A stretch of 64,000 nt of DNA from Burhinus oedicnemus (taxonomy: Eukaryota > Chordata > Aves > Charadriiformes > Burhinidae): assembly GCA_008921705.1 (NCBI GenBank), contig VFFE01007605.1, positions 2,249,459-2,313,458 on the forward strand. The letters run 5' to 3'. The notes beneath the pieces were generated by a model that had not been told where the DNA came from, did not search any database, and saw only the letters and a list, made by a program, of their open reading frames with translations. Both the position numbers and the translations under genes were made by a program. Below are positions 13,392 to 26,900 of the stretch, piece after piece (the stretch's first letter is position 1; every line of letters begins with the position of its first letter).

Positions 13392-16139
13392 GACAGCCTC
13401 GAGGGGCTTCATGCCTTTGGGCTGTTTTCCTGCAAGGAGAGCCAGAGAGGTGCCCAGAGACCTACATCTGTAGGTAGGAGCTGAATTTGTTCCCCACAGT
13501 TTATGTATGGTGCTGCTGAACCAGTGGTAGAAGGACTAGGAGAATTTTTTCCATTTACCAGCCCACACCCACGTTCTTCCACTTTTAAAGTGAGTAACAG
13601 GAAGTCTACCAAGTCCCAACACTGTTATATAAATGAAAATCATCTTCATTACATGGTAACAGACATATTTATGTTGATGTTTAACAGCTGATGAAGAAGT
13701 AGTTGAAACTTGAGATTAGTAGTTGGTTTTTGACGGAATTTGTAACTATACCATCAGTACTGACTCTGGAGGAGGTTCAGTCCCAGAGGTATGAAGGCTC
13801 TAGTGTGCCTTAACATCACTACTAGTGATTGATTGCTAGAGATGTTAAATTAGGAGCCAACTGGTGCGTGCATGGCCCATGCCTGGCACTTGGTCTGCAT
13901 TAGCATTCCACATTGCACAACTGATGGTGGAATAACAAAACCACATGGAGAGCCACAGCCATTGAAAACTACGGGACCAAGCCAAAGGCCTGGACTTTTT
14001 GGTTGCAACAGAAAAAGAATATTTTCTGAGTAATATCAGAGGCAGATGCTTTCTTCAAGACCTTAGGGTCACACTTAGAATTTAACACGTTCACTACGAT
14101 TAAGAAAGAAAAAAGGCACACGGTACAGCCACATTCAAGAATCCTAATGAGGGTACTACCCTGCTTTTGTTTTTGACCATAAATTACTGTTCCTCATCAC
14201 AACATAAAGTAGTTCTCCATGAATTTTTTTTTTTTTTTTTAAATTCAGAATTAGCTGGAAAACTGTCAAGTTAATATGCAAACCATCAGCCACATCTTTT
14301 TTCCACTAACGCCACGTTCAAAAAAAGCTTTTGTCTGACATCACTCCAATGACCTCACTGTTTCACCATCCATTTCTGTTTGGCATCCAGATGCACTAGA
14401 CTCCAATCCCTCCAGCTTCCAACAGCTAGCAAGAAATAGAGCGGCTTTTGCAAGAAGAGGGGAGTCTAGGACTCTTTCCAGGAGGTCGGGGACAGCTGCC
14501 CCAGTGTGGAGATCCACAGGGAGCAGAGGGAACAGGAGGGGAAAGAAAGATGATGCTGACAGACCCATGCTCATCAGGCGCAGTGCTCCCTTCAGGACCT
14601 TCCCAGAAGTGCACAGGAAAGGGAACTTGCAGCCGTTGCCTGACCTTTGAGCCAGCCCTGCGGCCACGATCTCTGCAAAGCCAGGTGAGATGCTCCAGAT
14701 ATCACGTTGCAGCCCAAGTCTGGCCCAGGCTTATCTCTTCCCTTCTGCAAGGCGATCCTGTTCAGATCGCTAACACCTCTGCAGAAAGGACAAGGTGGCC
14801 TGGGACTGATGGGTCTTGGGTTGAGGCTCAGTGAAAATAAATAAATAAAATCAATCCTGATTCTGCAGGGTAGAGTGAAGGCACTACGTAGTACGAAACG
14901 TTGGCTATTGAGGAAATGGATCAAGATATGGGAGCACATTTAAAACAACTTTGCAGATGGTGAGTAGGCTGTAAAGGAAAACTCAGGACACACAATATTA
15001 CAGACAAAATGAAAGCTTGAAACAGCAATAAATTTAAGGAAATGATTTCTGAAATCCCTAGACTGTCTGCGTACAGTCTGACCATATTAAAATGACTGTG
15101 CTCTTCCCACAGCTAAAATACTCAACGTGCCTAAAGAAACCTTATGTAAACAGGCAAATATACTTGCTTACATTTTATCTAGCAAAACTGCCATTTGTTG
15201 TGGCGCTGCGCTGTGAGCATTGGCACAGCAAGTCGCTTTCATTTGCAAAATGGAACAGAAAAGAGGAACAGGTAGCGGAAGAGACCCTCCCAGGAAAACC
15301 ACACAAAACCCTGACATCCAACATTCTGCAGCACCTACGTTCCCTGCTCTGCTTCTACAGGAGAAACTTTGATGCCTGGGAAGAACAGCCAGTGCAACAT
15401 AATAGGCATTTCCAAAGAACAATTCTAGTTTCTTTATCTAATATTAAAATCTGCAGTTTTGTGTGAAGCACTTTCATGACCTCTCTTTCCAAGTGCTTCA
15501 AATGGATTTTCTTTTTCTGTTAGCTGCTTACCATTTGCAGGAGATGGTTGCTTTGGAGAAATGAGCAGTGTGCCAGAAAACTATCCAAAAGGCTACAGTT
15601 TGGACATGAATGCAAGAAGGGAATAGCTTTCAGTATTAAAAAAGAGACACTTTCCATTAATATTTGGATGTCAAGTGAGTAATTTCAGCATGTGGAAGCT
15701 ACTGCTGGGAAGGGATGGTCATGTGTTAGTTAATGAGCAAAAGTCATCTAGCCCGTGCAGCCTCTCTGGAACAGACTGGGTGCTGGAGATGGGACAAATA
15801 GAGCTTGACTCAAAATAATATGGCCTGAACCCAGCTTCTGCTAATGAGTCATTTTGATCTGGGAACATTTCTTCAGTACAGCTGCCTTCAGATCTGAGCA
15901 TTGACATGCACAGTTGAAGCCTTCAGAGATGTAGGAGAGTCAGACACTGTTTCCAACACCCCCTTCAAGAACAGGGAGTTCAAGTGCTCCAAGCATCAGG
16001 CTCCACATACGGCGCCTTCTTACTCAAGTGCCACAAGTGCTGGAAATGGCCATATCTCCTCCCTTCTTTCTCCTCAAAAATACCCACATCCACAGATGTT
16101 TCCCCACACAGAAGCTGGAAGAAAAAAGTGACTGTGAAT
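13392..16139. other. Intergenic DNA, no gene seen
   Basis: Unassigned. Includes a T tract at 14226-14240. No feature recognised. Confidence 0.55.
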
Positions 16140-17060
16140 ATTCAGTGTCTTAGATACTTGACTCTGTGAAGCTGAGGATTTAGCCATCTATCTGCAGTCA
16201 GAGGAGAGGTGCTCAAACAGTGGTAGCTCAGGTACACTCTAAACTCTTCCTTGACAGCGCCTGGCAGCGTTGGACAAGCAATGCTCAGATAGCTGACTGC
16301 CTTGGAGCTGCACCTCAACTGGAGATCTTCAACACCATCTTCTGAGGAAGATGACCTGCTACAAACTGGGAAGCCACCTTCAGTGTGAAATCTGTGCTTG
16401 CTGGCTCTGCTTGTAACCCGAATGACTGAATGGTTCTGGATGTCTCCAGAGACCTTCTGGGTTTCTGCTGGTACCGAGCCACTCCCTGGAGAAGGAGTTC
16501 TGCTCAGAGAGATGGATGGAAAAGTGCACGGAGGCAGTATGCTGGATGTTTTCCACAATTGATATACAACAGGAAGGATATTGGTATGAGCACAAGTGAA
16601 AGAGAGAGGGATTGGAACAGAGAAGGGAAAACGTGAAAAATATGAGAGGAGGGACAGCAACTTGTGCCAAGAGGAAAAAAAAATAATTTAAAAGTAGGCA
16701 TTTCTGAGACGAACACAAGAGGAAAGGAATTGATCTCTTATAAGAAAGCGGCATGAAGGAAGAGATACATTGGTAGATGCTTCTTTGAAGACAAAGCTGC
16801 TCTGACAACCCAGCAGGGAGGTTGCTCTTCTGAAGACTGTTTGCTGAGCTAGCTTAATGCAACGTTTAACAACATTCTTGTAGCCCAGTCGGGCAAGATG
16901 GAAGATGAGGAGACAGACCAAATGGAGGGAAGGCAGAAGGGCCAACATTTCTAAGTCACAGGTGAGGAAGCCAAAGCTGAACAACACAGACTCAGCAGCA
17001 ACAGGAGGAAGAAAGCTACAGAGATGCTCCACAGGCTCCCAAGGTTTGAAAATCTGGGCT
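16140..17060. other. Purine-biased segment with overlapping minus-strand open frames
   Basis: The plus strand is noticeably purine-rich from about 16560 to 17040. Three overlapping minus-strand open frames occur in different phases (16142-16660, 172 codons; 16380-16808, 142 codons; 16688-17032, 114 codons). None has a recognisable domain. Could be an eroded retroelement, part of a non-coding transcript, or chance. Confidence 0.25.
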
Positions 17061-20000
17061 AAAAGCTACTGGTGCCCGCATTCTGTGTGCTGGTAGCTGC
17101 TGGGAGTAGCAAAACAGCTTGAAGAAGCCATGGGATCCCAGAGCAGCCACCTTGGGACAGCAAGTCTGTCTGTAGGATCTCTGAGAAGAGATGAATCCCA
17201 CAGGCACCTTTACTAGAGCCAGTTCTTTGCACCACCAACAGAATGGAGGCTGAGGACCTGCTCCCAAGCAGCAAGAGACCCCTGGAGACCAGGATGACCC
17301 ATTTTAAGAGAGTTTTGCAGCTATAGAATAGCTCACAGCTGCCCTATGGCAGACCAAGGCCTGCTCTACTGAGCGTGACTTAATCAAGTAGTTTTACCTT
17401 TGTTCTCACAATTTAATGAATGTAGGAGTAGGAGGGAAAAACCAAAGTACTTCCTACATTCATCCAATCCTTCCATTTGCTCCTGACATTCCTTCTTTCC
17501 CTTCTCCCTTTGGCCTCCCAGGGCCAATAGCATTTCCATGCCATAAGCTGGAAACAATTAATGCAGAGACAACAGAAAAACATCCTTTACAGATTAGTTC
17601 ACATAAGTAATTGCATTAGCATTCTCGGCAAAACTGTGTTGAAGCCAAAAGGCTTCTGGCTTCAGTGACTGCAGGTGGTTCCAATTATAGTTACCCTCTG
17701 ACAAGTAAAAACACAGCCTTGCTGCAAGTGACAGCGATTCTGCTCCTACAGCAATTGTGTGACACGGTTATGACATTTGACTGCCAGAGATCTGGCTATC
17801 TAGTCTCCAGAACCAGAAGAATATGGATGAAGTTTATAGTAAACATAATTATACTACTACCTTACAGCAGTGGTATGTTTTCTACATAAGGCTCATAAAA
17901 TGCAAGGCATCTGTATGTGCAAAATGTAGAGTGATCGAGAAAAAAGTCCTCATTAAAATCCAACAGATGAAACACAGAACAAATTCCAGAGTCTCTGCCA
18001 GTATTAAGCTAGCAGCAATTACAGCCACTGGAGACCAAGACTTTACAGACGTCTGCATCCCATCAGTACATAGTTGCAAAAGGACAGGTAATGGTTCACA
18101 AACAGACCTCATGCCATGGTTTGAAAGGCCACTAACCTGAAATTACACTTTCTATTGGGATGGAGCTGCTGCTGTAGACATAACAGTGGTGTTACAGTAC
18201 TGCATTATGTATTTAAGTACATATATAAAGTACTTATCTATTTATTTAGGCAGTTTAGTTAAATGGAGAGGCAGATTTGCATGGCTGGCAACACTAGCCA
18301 AAGCAATTGCAGCTGACCTTCAGCATTGTCCCAAGCATGATGCTAAAGTCTACAGCAAAGCTTGATGAAGTCAAGATGAGGTAGGGAGGGACCAGAAGCT
18401 GTCTTACACCTGCTCTAGGCAGACAGGGCCAGTGCCATCAGGTGCACTGCTCACCATCTCACATTTGCAAATCCTTGTTTGAATTCTGGCCCTGGTTAAA
18501 AAATAACAAGGGAAATAGAAGGTAAAGACATCTTTCCACAAAGGAGTGGGCTTGAAGTAGACAACTCAAGGGTACATCTGTGATTAGATCCCTGGTGGGT
18601 GGAGCTCTGTTGGAACAGCAGCACTAATACATGTCTTTGCTTTTGGACCAATGTGTGGCACGCAAAAGTCAAAGGGCATTACTGTTAAGGCTAAGTCAGC
18701 CCAGTAAGTCATATGTGGCACGATCCATACAATTAACAACAAGCCCAAAGTTACCAGGACATGGGTGCTCAGGCTGCTGACTCGGGCTGATGACCACTAT
18801 ACTCTTGTCTCCAAGCCTGCCGACCTGTGCTACAGCCCGAGCTGCATGTTGTTGCATGGATGTGAGTAGGTTCAACTGCAGCCTCCAGCTGCAGCAGAGC
18901 CTGGTTCCTTCTGACAGGTCCAGTTCTAAGAGTCCATCTAATGGGAACTCTAGTTAATCAACAGGATAAACTATTTCAAGGGGCTGTCCTGCTTTCAGCA
19001 GGACAGCCTCGCTCAGCTAAGCCCCCAGCATGGAGCAGAAAAGCCATTCTTTACAGAGCAGCCCGAAAAACGGGAGTTAGTATTTCTTCTTCTTTTCCAT
19101 CCCTCTCTAATCAGCTGCCATCCCTAGCGAACAGCTGATACAGTCCCAGAAGTCAGGGAAGAAAATAGTTTTGAGGTAAGAGTCATTGCTTTAGGGATGA
19201 ATTATTAGAATCAGGGTGTAAACAGGCATGGTACATTTTAATGCATGTGGGGATTTAATCAAGCTTAATTTCTTCTTCCACTACTGCGGCTGGGAAGAGT
19301 CTGTGGAACTGTAAGATGTCAAGTGTTTAAACCTGACAAGTTAATTCCTGCATTGTGGGGCCAAGAACAGATATGAACCTCCACCTGTTGTAAGTCTCCA
19401 GCAAGTTCTGTACACTCAAGGGATGCCTCATGACCAGCCCATCAAGCATTGCATGGCTAATCAGGGGAGATGCTCTCCTCTGATCTCCAAGAGCCCCCTT
19501 GGGCTCTGTAAGGAGCCAGCCAACTCTGGTATACCCTGACCTTCAGTTCGTGACACTGCCCAAGTCCATACAAGGAGCTGGGAGATCGCCTGAATCTCTT
19601 GGAGAGGAGGAAGGGGGAAAACCACCAAGTTGCACCTAAGGTATGGGTGAGCTCCTCTGTAGTCTAAATCCAGCCTGAAATACCAGTCTCAGTTTCTTAA
19701 GCCAGCATGAGCTATGCTGTGGTGGTCTCCGAGCCCACCCAAGATAGAACGACAAAGCTTTCTCATTATCATTATACTAAGTTTTGGGTTCAGTGAATTG
19801 ACATTTCCCAGTAAAGAAGGATTTTACTGGAAAATTCCTAAGCGAGATCTAATTTACTCCTGAATGTAATAAAAATTCCAGACCAGATCTTCAAGTGCTG
19901 CAGCTCCAGAGCCGGAGGCAAGGTGGAGTGATGCAACCTCAGCAGGGACCTGGCACACAGTGCTTTGGCCAGCTACTCTCTCTACTCTCGCTCTTTATGG

Positions 20001-23000
20001 ACATTCCAGTTTGCCTTTACCTTAAACAACCCAATCTGCAGTGGACAACTGTAACATTAGACCTGTAGCTTGCTTCTTTTTTCACATCTTGCTATTCAAG
20101 CTGTCATGGTGGTCTCTCGCTCTGAACTATCTGTAATCTTGTGTTTGGCAGCAGATGGTGCAGGCCAACGGGTTTGCAATTCAATGTTTGTTTTGGTCTG
20201 GAGTGAGTCAACTTGGCCTTTCAGGACATGGTTGTCTACTCCCTTATGGTGTTCTCCCTCAAACCCTGCAAAATAGGCTCTTGGCATTGCTCTGTTCCTG
20301 CCATTCCCTATTAATCATAGGGAGATTGGGAGGGGAAAAAAAAAAAAAAAAAGAGTAGCACCTTAGTACTTATTTATGTTAAGATACATAAAATGAAGAA
20401 AAATTGGGTAGGAGTCACGCAATGCCCATCCAAGCTGATGGACAGAGACTTAAAAGTAATCTGCAGCCCGAGGGCATGCAGCACCACATTCTGGGAAGAG
20501 TAAAGTTCCTTCAAAAACACCTTCTTATTTAGAGCTCAGTGGTAGGCAGCCAGAATTTTCTCATCAATTATGCAGAAAAATGGATTTAATTGCTGGCCTT
20601 TCAAAACTAGATTTGTAAATGGATTGCCTTGTCACAGCAGTGGCATCTGACCGCAGCTCAATTGCTTTGTCTTGCATCTGCATGTTTAAGATGTTGCCAA
20701 ATCCCTGTGGTCAGAGGAAGACATTGACTGTGGAGACATCTGAATCTAAACAAGAGTCACAGGGTAACAGACAGTGAAGAGCTGAGGCTGTTGCAATGGT
20801 GCTGATGCACAAAGGCAGGGAAACACAGACCTTAGGTTATCTCCTGATCTATGCATGCAAGATCCACATCAAGGCTTTGACCAACCATTGGCTAAAGCCA
20901 TCACCAAGAATTTTGAAAAACCATACCTCTGGAGGAAAGGTACACATGAAAGAGCAACCAGTTGAGTACCGCAGCCTCACGCTATTAGATCTGTATCTAA
21001 GTGTGCATCAAAGAGCTCAGAGACTTACCCAGTGGCAGTGAAACACCTTAACTGCTTTTTCAAGCCTCTCTTGGTGACGCCTGGGGCTCTTAAGCATTCA
21101 CTAGGTGTGAGACAAAACATTTCTCTCTGCTAAGATGTGCCCCTCCTGACTGCCTACACATCTGCACAGGCTCAGAGGCACATTTCTTTCCCACTGAGTG
21201 TCTGATTTAAATTAGACTCAGAAACTTGTTCCAGATACCAGAACATGGAGAACTCATGACTCATGCTCTGTCATGCCTATTCTGGCCCAGGGGAGCCTGG
21301 TGCCTCCTATCAAGCACGGAAAGGAAAACCCAGTGATGCTTTAAAGGGTACGGCAGGAGGGTGCTGCAGCAAGAGGGAGCTACCAAGGAGGCTGTACATC
21401 ATACACATACTCAGCCAGGACTTACAAGCAGAAGTCAAGCCTCTGATGCAGGTGATTTAAGGTCTAGGATAGAGATTCACTTTCCTCAACAGGACAAACA
21501 CGCACTTCTGAGCAGTTCCCAAGGGAAAAGTCACTCAAACATGGCAGACTGTACCTTGGCAAACCTGTGTGCTGAGGGAGATCCTGCATTAAAGGGAGCT
21601 GGAGGATTGATTACGTGGTGACAAACAACTAGTGAGATATCCTGTTTAAAACTCTTGTGATCGAGAACACTTATGTGGATACTATATGAAGGTCCCCACC
21701 TTTCTTTTCGGCTGCTACGGTGTCTTTCCAACTGCTGAAAAATTCCGCTTGGTTTTCTATATAGTATCTGCAGTGACAGCAAGAAAAAAGAGAAAAAGTA
21801 ATTGCAAAGGGATGTTTTCTCTTATGCATGGGAAAAAAACACAGGCAGGATTGATGCTAATACCACCTGCCTGTGAAGGAAGGAGACTGAACCCTTTCTT
21901 TTGCCCCATGTGCATCCTTCCAGGGTGCCCAGGTAACAACTGAGAAAGAGCAAACCTAAAAGCCAAAGGTTTAGCAGCAGCCTACAGTGGTGATCAGCAG
22001 AACAGAAAGCAGGATATTTAGGGATAAAACTGCTGCAGTTCTCATGTAATGAATTTCTGGATAGTGAGCTGGCAACGTAGCGTACCACCTTCCCAAGGAA
22101 GCTGGCAGGGACCTCTGAGCACCGGGGATGTCTCTGACCATCCAGCCAGCAGCAATCCCCTTCATCCCACACCAGGCTGAGACCTTCCTTCATCGCAGTC
22201 TCGTAATAAAATCAAGTGCTCACAGGGCTGCCTACCTGGGTGCTTTATTTCCCACCCAGAATTAAACCAGATAGAGTCCATTCAAGTAGAAAAGCTATGA
22301 ATAAATTTGCTGCTGAACTCCACATTTTATACTGTAAAAAAGCCTTCCTGAGATCCTACTACTATTAGTCACTAAAATTTACAGGAATCTTTAAAACTTC
22401 ATTTCCTAATATGATCTTTTTGCCTCTTAAAATGCATGCTGCTCACCCAGACAGTGAAGTGCAATTCAGCCTATGCACTGCTATAGCCAAGCTCACCACA
22501 CACACTGTTCACTCATTTGAAAGAAAATTAACTCGCATAGAAGTGGACAAGGATTTGCTACCAACAGCCTGAAGTTAAAAAACAACAAAAAATTTGTCAG
22601 CATTGGAAGGCTCTTCTCTTTCTGTTAAGGTACAATAGTAAACAGTTTATTGAAAAAGGAGCTCATAAAAATATCTGTATATGAAGATAATTTGGGGGAT
22701 GGTAGAGACTGGGTTATTTTGATAATTCATTCTTCAAAAGACTCAAGGTTTTAGATGTGTACTTCTCCACTTCATTTTGAAGATGCTTTAACTGAAGAAT
22801 ACAATTTCAGAATTAATATGCACACTGAGGACATTTGCTTCATTTCATCTCTATTTCAATACCATTGACTAGGAAATGACATGAATCAGTTTTTAAAAAC
22901 CTAATATTGCCTTTTGCCTGAAAATTAATTTAGTGAATTCATAAATGGCAGAAGTTGGTTTAAACAGATAATTCCACAAAGATTTATTGTTACATTTTCC

Positions 23001-23599
23001 CCACGTTTTAGCGCTCCAGAATATTGTCTCAATACCAAGTAATGAATGAGCAGAAACAAGCAAATCCTAGAAAAGAGCTTGAGGGGTGAAAAAAAGCCCA
23101 AAACACAAAGTGCAAGTCAAAACAGGGTTCCTTTCCCTCAGGTGGCCACTGCTCCCACCAGCCTCATCCCCGGCTCATTGCTCGCCATTCAAGTTCTGTA
23201 TTTTTTATTTTTATTTTTAACTTGAAATTACATTAACCAACAGCTTAAAGTGCCAGTCCTCTGAGACAGATAGCTACCATGAGAGCACGTACAACATATA
23301 TACCTTTACCAAAAGCTCCCCAGTGGCCCTTTCCCGCTGTGAGACAGCCCTAATGTAGAGACTGTACCATCGCGCGGGGCTGTCCTGTCATACAGCACAG
23401 CTGCCTGTGGTGAGGTATAATCCAATTCTCTTTTTTTTAGAGCCATCTTTATGTCACTATGCAGACATACTGCATGTATAAAATGGCCTATCTGGACAGG
23501 ACCAAGACTTCAAGAAATCATGAACTTCACTCAGGATATGGAACAGTGGGAGCCTGTTGCTATTTAGACTTTTTTAAAAAAAAAAATACTGGTCTTAGC
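17061..23599. other. Intergenic DNA, no gene seen
   Basis: Unassigned. A tract at 20336-20352. A/T-rich from about 22300 to 23050. No repeat family or gene recognised. Confidence 0.55.
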
Positions 23600-23940
23600 T
23601 ACAGTTTACTTTTCCCCACTTAGAAACGTGGAAAAGTTTGTTCAGCTTAAAATTTCCTGTTTGGCATTAGCAGCTGCTGGCTACGATATTTATAAATATT
23701 TCATCAGACGTTTCGAGGGGAATCTGGTTACAATTAAACAGCGAGCAATGCAGCTCTGCAGTCCCTCACTCCCGGGCAGAATTCGTGCCGCCCGAGGTTC
23801 CCCGCGGGAGAAGAGGGGTTGCTGCTCGGTGAGCCGCGTGTGCTGCGAGGCGAGTGTTAGCAGCCAGTGGTGTAACTTCAGGGGGCCCGTTTTTAAACAG
23901 GAAAGTGAAATCACTTCTTGTGGTATCCAAATATAGTAGC
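23600..23940. promoter_or_regulatory. Small CpG cluster with AT palindrome; candidate regulatory element
   Basis: 11 CpG lie in about 92 bp (23771-23862), far above the surroundings. Just before it is the perfect 14-bp palindrome ATATTTATAAATAT (23687-23700), which contains MEF2-like TATTTATA. A strong donor-like CTCG|GTGAGC sits at 23824-23833. It could be an unannotated lncRNA promoter or an enhancer. Inferred from composition only. Confidence 0.3.
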
Positions 23941-26900
23941 TGGGGAGGCACATTTGGTCAGCAGGCCTGGGACCACCTACTCCGAGCATTACTCATTGCG
24001 CTTCCCTCGCCCCCCCAGCGCCCCTGAGCATCCCCAGGTCGTGCAGTGCAGAAACATGCTTCTCCAAGCTAAGCACCCCTCCCTGCCCACCAGCCCCATA
24101 CATCCCAGTATTTCATGCTCACCCTGGGTATGCCCAACCTCAGTTTCCCCCCAATTCTCCTTAATATGACCTAAAGCTAAGCAAGTCGGAGTGAAGGGCA
24201 GAAGGAAGAGCCCACATAAAGACAACCCTTTGACTTCCCAGGCAGGTCTGCCCACAGCTTTCTGAAACATTCACCTCTGCTGAACCAAAGGCAGGTTATT
24301 TCTCCCCAGAAAACCACTACCTCACTTCAGGGCTTCCCAGGGCCAATTTCTTCCCATCTTTTTTAAGTAGCCTCCAATATAATCTGGACTGCTCTGGTCG
24401 TTAAAAAAAGGCTCCAAACATCTCAGCATCTCCTTGGACTCAGCAAGACTTTTGTGCAGTTGAGGCACGGCATTCTGCATGGACATGCTTTTGACCCTCG
24501 GTGCCATCACCCAGTCATGGGCAGAGGAGAAGGAGAACATGGCTTCCCAATGAGCCAGCTCACTCTGAGGAGTCAGGAAACCTGATAAACAACGAGGCAA
24601 TGGTATTGCCTCAGGAACCACTAACCTGAAACAGCAGCTGCCCTCTTTACAGTAAAGGTGCTTAGCAGGGGAGAGATTACTCAGAGGAATGGCAGGTGGA
24701 GAGGACACATCTGCCAGTGAGCTGCTTTCCCCCAGAACGTCTGGGTTTTACTTCCTTAACACTACATCTTGCCCTCTCCCTGTGTAAAGCCAGGGCAGCC
24801 CCAGAGCCTCTACACTGTGCCCCAGTGACACCAGCCACACAGCTGGGACCTCACAGCAAGCACAGTTCCCACACCCAAGCCCGAACAGCCAGGCATGGAT
24901 GAGCATCGTTCTTGCCCTGTCTGCACACCCAATGGAGAGCATCTCCCAGATCTGTACCAGGAGCTTTTTGAGCACAGCAAAGGACCATGTCTGAGCCTGC
25001 ACAGCTCAATCAGTCCTACTGTGGCTCATGGTTCAGTGCTGATCCAGCTCAGTGTCCCATCTTTTGGGACCTCAACTCAGAGGCCTCTGCAGCTTCACAG
25101 GCATTTCAGACAAGCTTGGAGCACAGGTCATTTTATTACTCTTTTCCTACATTTCAGGGTAACAGCAGCAAGAATGTAAGGTAGAAGCAGCCCAAAAGAA
25201 GAAAGCCTATAAAAAAATTCTGCAGTCCAAAACTTTTATGGGAGAAGTGACTTTAAGTTCCTCATTTGCTGATTTTACGTAAAAAGAGGCAAAATATGCT
25301 GAACAAATAAAAGGCATAATTGCACAGCCTCACCCCCTGTTTCCGGCTGTATGCAATAGCACCATGAACTTCTTAAAGAGCAGCATTTCCTGAACCTCAA
25401 GTGCTCGCAGATGGTGTTGTCCTGGAGCACTTTCTGCTGATGTTCCGTGGTTCCCTTTGCCTTGCGTGACTACTGTGCAGCTTTGGTTTGTTTATTCCAC
25501 TTTTTCCTGCTCTTTAGTTATGAGCTAAGGAAGGGAACCAGCCACTTTTGCTAGTTTAATCACTTGCTGGTGCCAGTGCACATCTGCGGGCGTGATTAAC
25601 GGGGTGTGTCACTCCCATTCATGTGAGCAAAGATTGCAAAATCAGGTCCCTTTAGCTTAAGTGTAGGGATGGATGTCCTGTTGTCAGGGATAAGTCAGTG
25701 GTCCCAGGCCTGCTGACCCCACTTTGGGGTCTACATGATAGGATGTTATCTGTCTAGGAGTAGGACCTGACAGAGACAGACTTGGTAGAGCACCCTGTCC
25801 AGCCAGACCTAGAGACTGAACTCTGAGATGCCCACCATAAGGGGGTTCCAAGCTGGAAGCCACATCACCACATGAGCCTGCCTGGTGTCCAAAGCCACTG
25901 ACGGCATTGCTAGGAGAACACACAGCATGCTAGGTATGGGGATGCCTACAGCTTACAGCAAACGGATATGTCTTCAGACTAGTGTTATAAAATCAGGCTT
26001 AATTATAAAGTCATGCCTGCTGTCACCGTCATCATGATACTTCACCTTTCTTCAGAGCCATCCTCTGTCTCTTTGTGGGAGTTGGTAACTCCGCAAGTGC
26101 TGCATGAACAAAGGTAGTGTTGTAATACTTGGGGGTTATATGGGATTGCCACCTAACGGTCACTGAAAAAGGTCACTTATCCCAACTGTATTCTTTGAAA
26201 CGAAAGCAGAGAGCTAGATGACCTGCACAGAAGCACTGGTGGAAATCCTGAAATCTATGAATTCATCTTCCCGCCTCCACAAAACCACAAATTCAACAAA
26301 TGCCCTCAGAAGGCCTTCAGGTTTTACACAACTATTTTCCAAACAGGAGATCTCTGTTCCTCTTCCAGAAGTAACAGTTAAAACATAACCAGCTTTGCAT
26401 AGTAGGGCTTGATGCACAAGCTGCAGGTGGAAAAAAAAATAAAAATGAAGACGTGACTTCAAAAGTTAGATGAAGTCCCATTGGAAAGACTGACTGAACA
26501 GAGAAAGGAGAGACAGGTGGCAAGTCAAAAGCCTAAGAGGCAGCCAAGCTCTCTGAAAAGCTGCAGAAAAGTCAAGGGTGGGTGTAGCAGGAAAGAGACA
26601 CACCTGAGCCAACTCATGACAATTATGTGAAGAATTTTTCAGTGTGCCATGAATGGCAGCATCCAACAGACCCTTCCTGTCTCCTTTTCGAGGAGGTGAT
26701 AACCAATCCTTAGGAAAGTTATTCTACCTTCGCAGGAGGATGCCTTCATGCGGCACTTCGTGCTGCATGACTCACTGCACACTTGACACCCATCTGCTCT
26801 CGCACCAAATGACTTCTAGGAAAAGTGCTGAACAAAGTATTTGCTCAAAAATATTACAAAACAGTAAGGCATCATTCACTGTTGGAAAGAAAGTCCCCCT

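Noticed and set aside
16142..16660. 172-codon minus-strand frame as a protein gene
   Set aside because: Translation is Ser/Pro/Leu-rich with no family features, and overlapping frames in other phases are equally open.
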